This document shows, in pieces, positions 1 to 8,292 of a DNA stretch of 64,000 bases. The stretch is from JASLEW01 sp035544875. GTDB lineage: Bacteria; Acidobacteriota; Thermoanaerobaculia; Multivoradales; UBA5704. Position numbers and translations under genes: made by a program. The stretch covers positions 248,001 through 312,000 of the forward strand of contig DASZZP010000083.1 of assembly GCA_035544875.1 (NCBI GenBank), written 5' to 3'. Each line of letters begins with the position of its first letter. Position 1 is the stretch's first letter. The notes beneath the pieces were generated by a model. It was not told the DNA's origin. It did no database searches and saw only the letters and a program-made list of their open reading frames with translations.

Positions 1-131
1 GTGCCGCGTAGGCTGTTGGCAATGCCTCTACGGTCGTCATCTTGAACCGTCATCACATCGATGCCTCGCAGGCGCAATCCAAGAGCCACGGCCCGGGGCA
101 CGTGCTCGTGAAAATAGAGGGCGATACTCAA
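1..131 (-). CDS. DUF5615-like PIN-fold toxin, partial at window edge
   Basis: A minus-strand frame opens at a TTG (131) just after an in-frame TAG and runs off the left edge. The 43 visible residues read LSIALYFHEHVP, then RAVALGLRLRGIDVMTVQDD. This matches the N-terminus of the DUF5615 family: a short strand, an acidic D/E-E-H-V-P motif, 'LR.RG.DV.TVQ', then the start of the next helix. These are small PIN-like proteins usually paired with a DUF433 antitoxin. Here the usual first Asp of the DEHVP motif is a His (FHEHVP). I could not see a convincing DUF433 gene upstream (132-349). TTG is the only start codon in the open frame, and no Shine-Dalgarno is visible. The family call is by memory of the motif; the C-terminal two thirds lie outside the window. 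Confidence 0.6.
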   Translation of the reverse strand, partial: MSIALYFHEHVPRAVALGLRLRGIDVMTVQDDDRRGIANSLRG

Positions 132-349
132 GGCGGGGCGCGGCTAAGCTTGGCGGCGACGGCGGAGGGGCCGGCAAGAGCATGGCTCACCAATCATCCC
201 GCGTCCAGAGCACGCCTCGCCCCAGGCAACGGTATGCGTCGGACTTCATCCAGGATCGGCCGCCTGGGCGCCGGCGTGGACCTGCTGCGCGGCCAGGATC
301 ACCGCTGACTGCCGGGCAAGGCTCTTGACTTCGGAGTAGAGCGCGTTGC
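132..349. other. gap with no confident gene
   Basis: 218 bases between the edge toxin and the phosphoesterase. On the minus strand a short frame downstream of the phosphoesterase stop could encode about 40 residues ending QQVHAGAQAADPG, and a 20-codon ATG frame follows. Neither has a ribosome site nor a family likeness. I call nothing here. Confidence 0.5.
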
Positions 350-1069
350 TTACGGAGCCTGTGGGCAAGCGCTCTCGAGGATCCTCGCAACCCAATCGGC
401 GTGGGGGAGACCGCAGCCGGAAAGCGCCTTGAGCTCCCTGTCCACGTCATACTCCACGCGCCGGATTACTGGCTTGGACTGATCCAGCAAGAGGTAGGCA
501 GCGCGGCGGTCGCCGTCGTACGAAAGACCAACGCTGCCTGTGTTGGCGACGATCATTGCTGAAACGCTCCGAATGTATGAGCGGTGGATATGCGCATAGA
601 TGGCAATCGGCTGGCCGAGCGGTCCGTAAACCGACTCCAACTCGGCATCGCTCGCCGTATGCACAGGTGCGCGCCAGGGACTCTCGGGACTGGCGTGCAC
701 GAGCGCCATCGGACCATGAATCTGAATGCGCGGCAGGCCGCGCAGCCATTCGAGTCTCTCTTCTCCCAGCGCTTCACGAGTCGCCACCGCCATCTCCTCG
801 ATCGCTGCGAAAAGGGCTTTCAGCTTGGGCGATTTATTCGCAAACTCCTGCAGCGACTCGGGCATAAAAAGCATTTCATCCGTATTGCCAACCACACCTT
901 GCCAGCCGAGATCGCGAATGCCATCCACAATCTCCACGGGACTTGCTCCTCCGTCGGCCAGATCGCCGCCGTGGAGGATCAAGTCGGGAGAGGTTTGCCG
1001 CAGATCCGCCAGGACTGCCTCAAACGCCGTTCGGTTGCCGTGGATGTCGGATACGATTGCGGTGCGCAT
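350..1069 (-). CDS. Calcineurin-like metallophosphoesterase (YfcE/MJ0936-type)
   Basis: A 239-residue cytosolic protein with the metallophosphoesterase motifs in order: SDIHGN at residues 6-11, HGGDLADGG near 34, GNTDEM near 62, an isolated His in LVHASPE and a terminal AHIHRSY in place of the usual GHTH. These residues normally hold two metal ions. The family hydrolyses phosphodiester or phosphomonoester bonds, but its substrate cannot be read from sequence. A GTG at 1072 directly precedes the ATG at 1069. The ATG is preferred because GGAG lies 7 bases before it. The gene follows the dynamin gene on the same strand after 78 bases, without a clear functional link. Confidence 0.85.
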   Translation of the reverse strand: MRTAIVSDIHGNRTAFEAVLADLRQTSPDLILHGGDLADGGASPVEIVDGIRDLGWQGVVGNTDEMLFMPESLQEFANKSPKLKALFAAIEEMAVATREALGEERLEWLRGLPRIQIHGPMALVHASPESPWRAPVHTASDAELESVYGPLGQPIAIYAHIHRSYIRSVSAMIVANTGSVGLSYDGDRRAAYLLLDQSKPVIRRVEYDVDRELKALSGCGLPHADWVARILESACPQAP

Positions 1070-1147
1070 CACAGTTCTCCGATGCCGAGTTGCGTAACGA
1101 TACGCGCCCGAAAACCTCCGGGGTGACCGCCGTTGACGACTGCCCGT

Positions 1148-3019
1148 TTACAGCGACTCGGCCCGCCGGCGCAGGCCGGCCAGCTCGCCGAGCAGCGAGC
1201 TGAGCTCGTCGCGGCTTGCTTCCAGGCGTTTGCGCTCGGCGCGGATGAAGCGGGTGTAGGGCGCGATCGCCTCGTCGATGCGCCGCAGGCTGCGCTCGAT
1301 CTCGCGCCCGAACTGGCTGGTCAGGGCGGTCATCAGCTCGCCGCGCAGGGCGGCGATCCTGGCGCGCAGCTCGCGCTTGGCGGCCTGGCGGCGGCTGGGG
1401 ATGATGAACAGGCCGAGCAGCGCGATCACGCTCGCCGCCAGCACGCCGGTGGCGTCGGCGGCGGCGCCGGCGAGGACGTGGGCGAGCAGCGTGCCGAGGC
1501 CGATCGCCCCCACCTCGACGAGGGCGGTCGAGGCCACCGCCGCCTGCACCGAGTCGGCCATGCGCGTCGCCTCGGCCTCCTTGTCATAGCCGTCGAGCGT
1601 CTCCTGGGCGACCCGGCCGACGCTGTCGAGCAGGCGCGACCGGTCGAGATCGAACGCGCCGCCGACCTGCCCCACGATCCGATCAGCGCGATCGGCGCGG
1701 CCAACGCGATTGGCACCGCCAACGCGATTGGCACGGTCGGCGTCGCCGGCGCGGTCGCTGCTGCCGCCCTCGCCGGCAGCTTTACCACTCGCGCTGCCAC
1801 CGGCGCCGCCCGCGGTCATGGCATGGCGGCGCTTGGCGACGTGCTCCATCACCGCCTGCCACTGCCGCAGGTCGGATGACAACAGCCAATCGATCACTTC
1901 GTGGACGCGGCGCTCGATCATCTGCGGCACGTCGGCCACCACTTTCTTCTCGAATTCGGCTTTGATGCGCGCCCGGTTCAGCAAGTCGACTACACGGCCG
2001 AGGCGCAGCGTCTCGTCGAAGAAAGCCATGCCGCGGCCCTCGAACTCGTGCAGCACGTTGTCGGCGTCGGCCAGGCGGAAACGGAACTCGCGCGCCATGT
2101 CCTCGCGGTACATGGCTAGCTGCCGCTCGATGTCTTCGATCGCGGTGAAATCGTCCGCCAGCAGAGCGAGCTGCCGGTCGGCCGCTTCGCGATAGTTTTG
2201 CGCCAGGCGCGCGCCGACTCCGAGCGGATTGAGCAGCTTGAGGCGCAGGCGCTCCTTTTCGTCGAGCGTCGCCGAAATGTAGCGCTCGAGCTCGCCGAAG
2301 CGGCTCCTGGCGAGCAGCTCGGGGTCGCCGCCGGTCTTGGCGCGCAGCGCCTGCCGCGCCGATAGCGGGAAGATGTCCGGCGCGAAACCTAGCAGCGCGC
2401 GGGCGTGATCGCCGATGAAGGCGCGGATGCGCTCGACATCCGCGGCCTCCTCCAGGATGTCGATCTTGTTGACCACCACCACGACTTTCTTGCCCCACTC
2501 GCGGATGCTCTGCAGGAAGGCGCGCTCGCTTTCGGTGAACGGGCGGTCGGCCGAGGTCACGAACAGCACGAGGTCCGAGCGCGGCACGAAATCGCGCGTG
2601 ATCGCCTCGTGCTCGCGATGGATGGCGTTGGTGCCCGGGGTGTCGACGATGTGGATCTCGCGCAGCAGCTCGACCGGCGCCGTCACCACCTCGAGCGCCG
2701 CCTCGCCGTCTCGGGTCACGGCGCGGCCGACCTCGGCGCCGTAACGCAGCACGTGCACGCGGGTGGTGGTGGGTGTGACCCCTTCCTCCAGCACCTGGCC
2801 GCCCAGCAGCGCGTTGATGAAGGCGCTCTTGCCGGAGTTGAACTCGCCCGCCACCACCAGCAGGAACAGCTCGTCGAGCTGCAGTGCCGCGCGCCGCAGT
2901 GTGGCCTGGTCCGCCGCCAGGGCGGCGCAGCGCACGAGCGCCGCCCCTAGCTCCGCCAGCAGCCGCCGCTCCGCGGCCACCAAGTCGTCCTGTCCGCGAT
3001 CGAGAATCCGCCTCAGCAT
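1148..3019 (-). CDS. Bacterial dynamin-like GTPase
   Basis: About 623 residues from the ATG at 3019; a TTG 15 codons upstream is possible but less likely. The GTPase motifs are complete: P-loop GEFNSGKS (about residues 58-65), switch TPTTT (about 83), DTPGTN (about 126) and NKID (about 184). A long helical region follows, then a hydrophobic pair of segments near the C-terminus that would sit in or on the membrane, then a coiled-coil tail. Such proteins remodel or fuse membranes after GTP-driven assembly. Residues around 415-445 form a low-complexity patch rich in DRAN/RVGGAN, made by an 18-bp DNA repeat (1680-1760) and probably a surface loop. The exact cellular role cannot be read. Confidence 0.85.
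   Translation of the reverse strand: MLRRILDRGQDDLVAAERRLLAELGAALVRCAALAADQATLRRAALQLDELFLLVVAGEFNSGKSAFINALLGGQVLEEGVTPTTTRVHVLRYGAEVGRAVTRDGEAALEVVTAPVELLREIHIVDTPGTNAIHREHEAITRDFVPRSDLVLFVTSADRPFTESERAFLQSIREWGKKVVVVVNKIDILEEAADVERIRAFIGDHARALLGFAPDIFPLSARQALRAKTGGDPELLARSRFGELERYISATLDEKERLRLKLLNPLGVGARLAQNYREAADRQLALLADDFTAIEDIERQLAMYREDMAREFRFRLADADNVLHEFEGRGMAFFDETLRLGRVVDLLNRARIKAEFEKKVVADVPQMIERRVHEVIDWLLSSDLRQWQAVMEHVAKRRHAMTAGGAGGSASGKAAGEGGSSDRAGDADRANRVGGANRVGRADRADRIVGQVGGAFDLDRSRLLDSVGRVAQETLDGYDKEAEATRMADSVQAAVASTALVEVGAIGLGTLLAHVLAGAAADATGVLAASVIALLGLFIIPSRRQAAKRELRARIAALRGELMTALTSQFGREIERSLRRIDEAIAPYTRFIRAERKRLEASRDELSSLLGELAGLRRRAESL
1680..1760. repeat. 18-bp minisatellite inside the dynamin gene
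   Basis: GCCAACGCGATTGGCACC occurs twice in a row (1710-1745) with the second copy ending in G, flanked by degenerate partial units of the same ATYGGC theme. On the minus strand it encodes an Arg/Asn/Gly/Asp-rich patch and keeps frame. Confidence 0.7.
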
Positions 3020-3194
3020 GTCCTCAGCATGGCCCCGCCCGCCGGCGACGATAACACGCGCCAAACCCGCTGCCGGAAAGCGGTCCCGAGCAGTTCACGG
3101 CGGGGCCGGCACAGCGCGCCCGTGCGGCTGCGGGGCCGACCGGCCGCTCAGGGAGCGTCTGGGTGTACCTCGGTCGCGGCGACCAGCTCGGCGA

Positions 3195-3629
3195 TCAGGC
3201 GATCCCCAGCTCCGCGTTCAGCCGGCCGACGAGGTACTTCCACGCGAGGTAGTAGACAGCCATTCCGATGGGCACCATCGGAAGGGCGAACTGCATCTGA
3301 ATGGTGAAGTCGTCAAGCAATCGCGCCAAAGCCACGCCTCCCGGGATCAAGAGCAGGACGAGGATCGCGCCGTGCGCGCCGAGCGGCAGCCGGAGGCGGG
3401 AGCTCAGCGCGAGATGGAGCATATTCCACAAGCCCCAGGCGTTCGGGACGACGGCCATCGGGAACAGATACGCGCGCGCCAAAGGCCGCGCCGGCAAAGG
3501 GATGACGAACTGATTCGGCACCTCGAAGTAGTAGTGGCGATAGGCGTCGACGGCGACGACGAGCAGGAGAAAGAGCGTCGGCACAACGATTCCCGCCATG
3601 TAGGCGCGCAGATAAGGATGCGGTCGCAT
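3195..3629 (-). CDS. Small four-helix membrane protein of the sigma operon
   Basis: 144 residues from the ATG at 3629, chosen because AAAGGAGG lies just upstream, overlapping the stop of the preceding gene. The sequence is mostly hydrophobic with about four membrane segments (roughly residues 10-30, 55-75, 85-105, 115-135) and short loops. I do not recognise a named family. It is the third gene of an apparent operon: ECF sigma factor, 70-residue membrane protein, then this one. Genes in this position often encode the anti-sigma or the membrane partner of the sigma factor, but no anti-sigma motif is visible, so that role is inference. A longer in-frame start at 3734 would overlap the middle gene and is unlikely. 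Confidence 0.65.
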   Translation of the reverse strand: MRPHPYLRAYMAGIVVPTLFLLLVVAVDAYRHYYFEVPNQFVIPLPARPLARAYLFPMAVVPNAWGLWNMLHLALSSRLRLPLGAHGAILVLLLIPGGVALARLLDDFTIQMQFALPMVPIGMAVYYLAWKYLVGRLNAELGIA

Positions 3630-3640
3630 CGTGCCCTCCT

Positions 3641-3853
3641 TTACAGGTGGTAAGCGAGAAGCCAGAGCCAGTCGGGAAACAGCGCCAGCACGAGCGCCAC
3701 CGCGGCCGCCACGCCGAGATCGAGCCACGGCCACCCCGAAAGGGCCGGCCGGCGATGGACAATCGACGGCCAGAGATCCTTCGCCAGCCCAAGGTCGGTC
3801 ACTGGCGGCAGCGCCGATCGCAGCAGAAGTCGAAGAGGCTGGTCATCGGTCAT
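3641..3853 (-). CDS. 70-residue single-pass membrane protein
   Basis: The start ATG (3853) overlaps the stop of the sigma factor gene in an ATGA arrangement, indicating translational coupling. The first 45 residues are soluble with no Cys/His zinc motif; the C-terminal third (WLDLGVAAAVALVLALFPDW) is one membrane helix. That topology, a short cytosolic N-terminus plus one C-terminal helix, suits a small anti-sigma anchor, but there is no sequence proof. The 144-residue membrane protein follows after 11 bases. Confidence 0.65.
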   Translation of the reverse strand: MTDDQPLRLLLRSALPPVTDLGLAKDLWPSIVHRRPALSGWPWLDLGVAAAVALVLALFPDWLWLLAYHL

Positions 3854-4383
3854 GGTCGAATTCCCAGGCTCGAGAGCTCCTTCCTCAGCCGCGCGCTGGC
3901 GCGCGACACTCGCGACTTGACGGTGCCGATCGGGAGGGCGAGCGCCTCGGCGATCTCGGCGTGGGGCCTCTCCTCGATGAGCGCGAGGGCCGCGACGACC
4001 TGTAGCTTCGGCGGCAGCCGGCGGAAGGCGATGGCGACGGACTCGCGAAGCTCGGGATTGGGGCTCGCCGGGGCCGGAGCGTCATGGTCGACGCTGCTCC
4101 ACCTCGCGTGACGGCGCGCCGCCTGCAAGTGGTCCAGGGAGGCGTTGGTGGCGATCCGTCGCATCCACGCCCCAAAGCTCCGCGAAGCGTCGAAGCGGGC
4201 ACGACCTCGATAGGCCCGCCAGAAGGACTCGACGAGCACCTCTTCCGCCGCGCCGGAATCACGGACGATGCGCAGAATCCAGCCGTGGACCTCGGCCGCG
4301 AAGCGCTCGAAGAGCACCTCGAGGGCATCTTGGTCGCCCTGCACGAATCGCTCGAGAAGATCCTCATGTGGGTCGCCCACCAT
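3850..4383 (-). CDS. ECF-type RNA polymerase sigma factor
   Basis: 177 residues with both sigma-70 regions of the ECF class. Region 2 is at about residues 8-80: ERFVQGDQDALEVLFERF, then SFWRAYRGRARFD and FGAWMRRIATNASLDHL. Region 4 is at about 115-170: FRRLPPKLQVVAAL, EERPHAEIAEALALPIGTVKSRVSRA, the helix-turn-helix that reads the -35 element. It directs RNA polymerase to a small regulon, normally released by an anti-sigma protein. It heads a three-gene operon with two small membrane proteins, which suggests membrane-derived control. The divergent gap to the next gene (4384-4576) should hold its promoter, which is often autoregulated. Confidence 0.93.
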   Translation of the reverse strand: MVGDPHEDLLERFVQGDQDALEVLFERFAAEVHGWILRIVRDSGAAEEVLVESFWRAYRGRARFDASRSFGAWMRRIATNASLDHLQAARRHARWSSVDHDAPAPASPNPELRESVAIAFRRLPPKLQVVAALALIEERPHAEIAEALALPIGTVKSRVSRASARLRKELSSLGIRP

Positions 4384-4576
4384 TGCCGCCTACATTGTCT
4401 TACTCGGCGGCTGGCGGGAAAGTTCCCTTCGTGACGAAGGATCGGCGACCACCGCGGCCGGCCGCCGGCCCGCTCCCGCCTCCGCCCCCGGGCCGGGGCT
4501 CCCCGCCCGCGGCGGCCGATGCTATCTTTCTCGCCTGGCGGGTCAGACCTGGTTCTAGAAGCGAGTCTCCAAGGCC

Positions 4577-5308
4577 GTGCAATCCCCGCAAGGGCATACG
4601 CCACCACCGCCTCCGCGCCCGGCGCAGAAGAAGGGACTGGGCCCCGTCGTCCGGTCTCTCATCGGCTGCAGTGTCATCGTCGTCCTGGTCTTCATCGGAT
4701 TCGCCACGGTCGGCTATCTCGTCAAGAGCAGCGTGGCCGAGTTCGAGAAGAACCCGGCGATGACCGCCCTCAAGCTGGCCGTGGCGGTCAATCCCGACCT
4801 CGAGACGGTGAGCACGGATGAGGGGAAGAAAACGGTCACCATCCGCAACAAGAAGACCAACATGGCGATCACCCTCGTCGTCGCCAGGTACGACCATCTC
4901 CACTTTTCTTACGATAACGGCTTCAACGTCAAGGCGACCGCCGACAAGGGCAAGCAATCGCCGATGAGCTTCGGCGCCGGCACGCTCGAGGATCTGCCCT
5001 CCTGGGTGCCGAAGTATCCGGGCGCGACGCCCCAGCGCTTGTTTGCCTGCACCACCCGGGAGCTCCGCGCCGGCGGCTTCACCATCACCACGACCGACGC
5101 TCCCGGCAAGGTGCTCGCCTGGTACGAGGCGCAGGTCTCAGCCGGCTTCGGAGCCGAGAAACCGCCTCGCCCGATCCGCCGCACGATCTCCGGCGGCCGC
5201 CTCAACGCCACCAGCGGCGATCAGAAGCGCGAGGTCGACATCTTCGTCTCGGCCAGCGGCACGGCGCCCGGCTCGCAGGCAGTGGTCAGCTACAAGGAGA
5301 AGTCATGA
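4577..5308 (+). CDS. Membrane-anchored protein of unknown function
   Basis: 243 residues with a GTG start. A proline-rich cytosolic N-terminus (residues 5-20) is followed by one membrane helix (about 25-50, SLIGCSVIVVLVFIGFATVGYLV) and a roughly 190-residue extracytoplasmic domain of mixed beta character. Residues LPSWVPKYPGATPQ near 137 and a Thr-rich strand resemble a motif I associate with uncharacterised proteins of Acidobacteriota and related phyla, but no function is known to me. The stop overlaps the next gene's start (ATGA at 5305), so the two are probably translated together. Confidence 0.75.
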   Translation: MQSPQGHTPPPPPRPAQKKGLGPVVRSLIGCSVIVVLVFIGFATVGYLVKSSVAEFEKNPAMTALKLAVAVNPDLETVSTDEGKKTVTIRNKKTNMAITLVVARYDHLHFSYDNGFNVKATADKGKQSPMSFGAGTLEDLPSWVPKYPGATPQRLFACTTRELRAGGFTITTTDAPGKVLAWYEAQVSAGFGAEKPPRPIRRTISGGRLNATSGDQKREVDIFVSASGTAPGSQAVVSYKEKS

Positions 5309-5571
5309 TCTTGCGCTCGTCTCCGGGGTTGCTGCTCTGCCTGCTCGCGGCGCTCGGCTGCGCTACCGGCGCTTCGCCGCGGGTGGCGGCTCCGCGGCAG
5401 TTCGACTTCCACAGCAACATCTGGCTCAATCTGCACCTCTTCGTCCGCGTAGTTGCCCGAGGCGAGGGCTGCCGCGAGCGCGTCGTCGAAGCATGGGACC
5501 CGCACCTCGCGGGGAAGACCACGCTCGAGGAGACGCTGGACGCGCTCGTCGCGGCCTGGCCCGCCCAGTGA
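5305..5571 (+). CDS. Small lipoprotein, probably an internally deleted remnant
   Basis: 88 residues. A signal peptide with lipobox LAALGC places the mature N-terminal Cys at residue 19. The text FDFHSNIWLNLHLFVRV then resembles the start, and WDPHLAGKTTLEETLDALVAAWP the end, of a family of roughly 350-400-residue acidobacterial proteins of unknown role that I recall. The two pieces meet around residues 57-60 (ARGEG/CRERVVE) with the middle absent. So this looks like an in-frame internal deletion rather than a complete small gene. It is coupled to the upstream gene by a 4-base ATGA overlap, and the ADOP permease follows after about 110 bases. Confidence 0.65.
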   Translation: MILRSSPGLLLCLLAALGCATGASPRVAAPRQFDFHSNIWLNLHLFVRVVARGEGCRERVVEAWDPHLAGKTTLEETLDALVAAWPAQ

Positions 5572-5682
5572 GCCGAAACTTTGCGGCGGCGGCGAGCGTA
5601 ACTTTCGTGGGCTAGCGGAGTACAGCCGGCAGCGGCCGATCGCGCTCTGGCGGCAGTCCGCGGGCGCATTGCGGGAGGCACG

Positions 5683-8265
5683 ATGAGCACACCAGGCGAC
5701 ACCCCGACGAAGGCATCCTGGCTCGGACCGCTGCTCTCCGATCTCCGCTTCGGGCTGCGCCAGCTCCGCCGCTCACCGGGCTTCACGGCGACCGCGATGC
5801 TAACCCTGGCGCTCGGCATCGGCGCGACGACCGCGGTCTTCACGCTCTTCGACGCCGTCATGCTGAAGGCTCTTCCGGTCCGCGAGCCGGCGGAGCTCTA
5901 CCGCGTCGGGGACGTCCCGGAGTGCTGTGTCACCTCCGGCTTGGAAGACGACTGGTCGCTCTTCTCCTTTCCGCTCTATGAGAGTCTTCGCGATCACACG
6001 CCGGAGTTCCGGCAGCTAGCCGCCTTCCAGGCCGGCAGGGTGAACCTCAGCACCCGCCGCTCCGGCGCCACGACGCCGGCCGAGGCAGCGACCGGCGAGT
6101 TTGTCTCGGGCAACTACTTCTCCATGTTCGGCGTCGGCGCCTTCGCCGGCCGCATGCTTGCGCCCTCCGACGACGTGCCCGGGGCGGCGCCTGCCGCCGT
6201 CCTGAGCCATCACGCCTGGGAGCGGCGCTACGCGCCCGACACCGCCATCGTCGGCTCGACCCTGAGCGTCGATGGGCAGCCCTTCACGGTCGTCGGCATC
6301 GCGCCGCGCGGCTTCTTCGGCGACACGCTGCGCCCCGATCCCCCCGATTTCTTCCTCCCCATCGCCGACGAGCCGATTCTCGCCCAGCAGAGCTCCTTGC
6401 GCGGCCGCGCCGACCGCCATTGGTTGGAGCTGATCGGCCGCTTTCAGGCGGGCGCCCTCCCCGCGGCGGCCGAGGCGCGCATGACGGGCGAGCTCAGGCA
6501 GTGGCTCATCGCCCAGCCGGATCTCTCGGCTGACCAGCGCAAGAGCATCCCCAAGCAGCGGCTCGCGGTCGTCCCCGGCGGCGCCGGCATTGCCGTTCTC
6601 AAGAGGCAGTTCGCGAGCGGACTCAACCTCCTGCTCGCGCTCTCCACCCTGCTGCTGCTCATCGCCTGCGCCAACATCGCCAGTCTCCTGCTCGCCCGCG
6701 GCACCGCCCAGCGCGCGCAGATCGCGGTGCGCCTGGCGCTCGGCGCAGGGCGCTGGCGCCTGCTGCGCCAGAAGCTGACCGAGAGTGCGCTCCTCGGTCT
6801 GGCGGGCGGCGCCGCCGGGCTGCTCGTCGCCTTCGGCGGCACTCGCGGCCTCCTCGCCCTGGCCTTCCAGGGCGCGCATCACGTTCCGATCGATCCGTTG
6901 CCGTCCCTGCCGGTGCTCGGCTTCGCCTTCCTGGTGTCGCTCTCGACGGGATTGGTGTTCGGCATCGCCCCTGCCTGGCTCGCCACCCGCTTCGACCCCG
7001 CCGACACCCTGCGGGGCGGCGGCCGCTCGACGCGCGACACCTCGGCGCTGCCGCAGCGCTCGCTGGTCATCGCCCAGACCGCGCTTTCGTTCATCCTGCT
7101 CGCCGGCGCGGGGCTCCTCTCGCGCAGTCTCGCCAGGCTGGAGATGCAGCAGTTTGGGTTCGCCACCACCGGTCGTCTCATCGTGCAGGTCGATCCCATG
7201 CTCGCTCGCGCCACGCCGGAACGTCTCCCCCAGCTCTACCGCCAGATCGAGCAGCGCCTCGGCGCTCTCCCGGGCGTCGAGCGAGTGGGACTCGCTCAGT
7301 ACACCCCTTTGACCGATCGCTGGACGGGGTTGATCTTTCTTCCAGGGCGGCCCCAGCCCCCGCCCGGCACCGAGCCGGACTGGGCCGCCTGGGAGCGCGT
7401 CAGCCCGCACTATCTCGACGCCATCGGGCAGCCCGTGTTGCGCGGCCGCCCGCTCGGCGAGCGGGACGACGCCGGCGCTCCCCGCGTCGCGCTGGTCAAC
7501 GAGGCCTTCGCGCGCAAGTACCTGCCGGGCAAGGACCCGCTCGGCCAGCGCTTTGGCGCCGAGCTGCCCGCGGCGAGTGACGAGCTCGAGATCGTCGGTG
7601 TCGTCGGCGACGCCAAGTACAATGCCCCCGGCCGACCGGCCGAGCCGATGTACTTCCTGCCGCTCGCTCAATCCATCGCCAGCCGCAACCCGTCGCTCCA
7701 GCACACCGACGTCCGCTCGCATTACATCCGGGCCATCGTGCTGCGCCTCGCCGCGGGTGCCCCTGCCGCCATGGGAGGCGCCGTGCGCAGCGCCCTCGCC
7801 GAGGTCGACCCGAACCTGACCGTTCTATCGCTCTCCAGCCCCGCTGAAGCGATCCACGGGCAGCTCAACCAGGAGCGGCTCATCGCGCGTTTGACCGGCT
7901 GCTTCGGCCTGCTCGCTCTCCTCCTCGCCTCGGTAGGGCTCTACGGCGTGACCTCCTATTCCGTGGCCCGGCGGACCGCCGAGATCGGCATCCGCATGGC
8001 CCTCGGCGCGGACCGCGGCGCGGTGGTCGGCATGGTGCTCCGCGGCGTCTGCGCCCAGCTCGGCTGGGGTCTCGCGATCGGGCTGCCGGCGGCGCTAGCA
8101 GGCGGGCGGCTGATCGCGAGCCAGCTCTTCGGTGTGCGGAGCTGGGACCCGCCGATCCTCGCCGCGGCGGTCGCCGTGTTGATCGTATCGGCGCTCTTCG
8201 CCGGTCTGCTGCCGGCGCAAAGGGCGGCGACGATCGATCCGCTTCCGGCGTTGCGCACGGAGTAG
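5683..8265 (+). CDS. ADOP-type (FtsX/MacB-like) ABC transporter permease
   Basis: 860 residues, start supported by GGGAGG 7 bases upstream. The N-terminus (DLRFGLRQLRRSPGFTATAM) and first membrane helix are typical of the acidobacterial duplicated orphan permease group. Two copies of a MacB periplasmic core plus FtsX module follow. The first core is at about residues 75-290 with three helices at about 310-460. The second core is at about 470-730 with three helices at about 735-855. The final motif (AALFAGLLPAQRAATIDPLPALR) is characteristic. No ATPase gene lies beside it, as is usual for this group. MacB-like permeases act as mechanotransmitters rather than pores; what this one exports or senses is unknown. 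Confidence 0.9.
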   Translation: MSTPGDTPTKASWLGPLLSDLRFGLRQLRRSPGFTATAMLTLALGIGATTAVFTLFDAVMLKALPVREPAELYRVGDVPECCVTSGLEDDWSLFSFPLYESLRDHTPEFRQLAAFQAGRVNLSTRRSGATTPAEAATGEFVSGNYFSMFGVGAFAGRMLAPSDDVPGAAPAAVLSHHAWERRYAPDTAIVGSTLSVDGQPFTVVGIAPRGFFGDTLRPDPPDFFLPIADEPILAQQSSLRGRADRHWLELIGRFQAGALPAAAEARMTGELRQWLIAQPDLSADQRKSIPKQRLAVVPGGAGIAVLKRQFASGLNLLLALSTLLLLIACANIASLLLARGTAQRAQIAVRLALGAGRWRLLRQKLTESALLGLAGGAAGLLVAFGGTRGLLALAFQGAHHVPIDPLPSLPVLGFAFLVSLSTGLVFGIAPAWLATRFDPADTLRGGGRSTRDTSALPQRSLVIAQTALSFILLAGAGLLSRSLARLEMQQFGFATTGRLIVQVDPMLARATPERLPQLYRQIEQRLGALPGVERVGLAQYTPLTDRWTGLIFLPGRPQPPPGTEPDWAAWERVSPHYLDAIGQPVLRGRPLGERDDAGAPRVALVNEAFARKYLPGKDPLGQRFGAELPAASDELEIVGVVGDAKYNAPGRPAEPMYFLPLAQSIASRNPSLQHTDVRSHYIRAIVLRLAAGAPAAMGGAVRSALAEVDPNLTVLSLSSPAEAIHGQLNQERLIARLTGCFGLLALLLASVGLYGVTSYSVARRTAEIGIRMALGADRGAVVGMVLRGVCAQLGWGLAIGLPAALAGGRLIASQLFGVRSWDPPILAAAVAVLIVSALFAGLLPAQRAATIDPLPALRTE

Positions 8266-8292
8266 GCGGCGGTGGCGCCCGGCGGCCGATCT

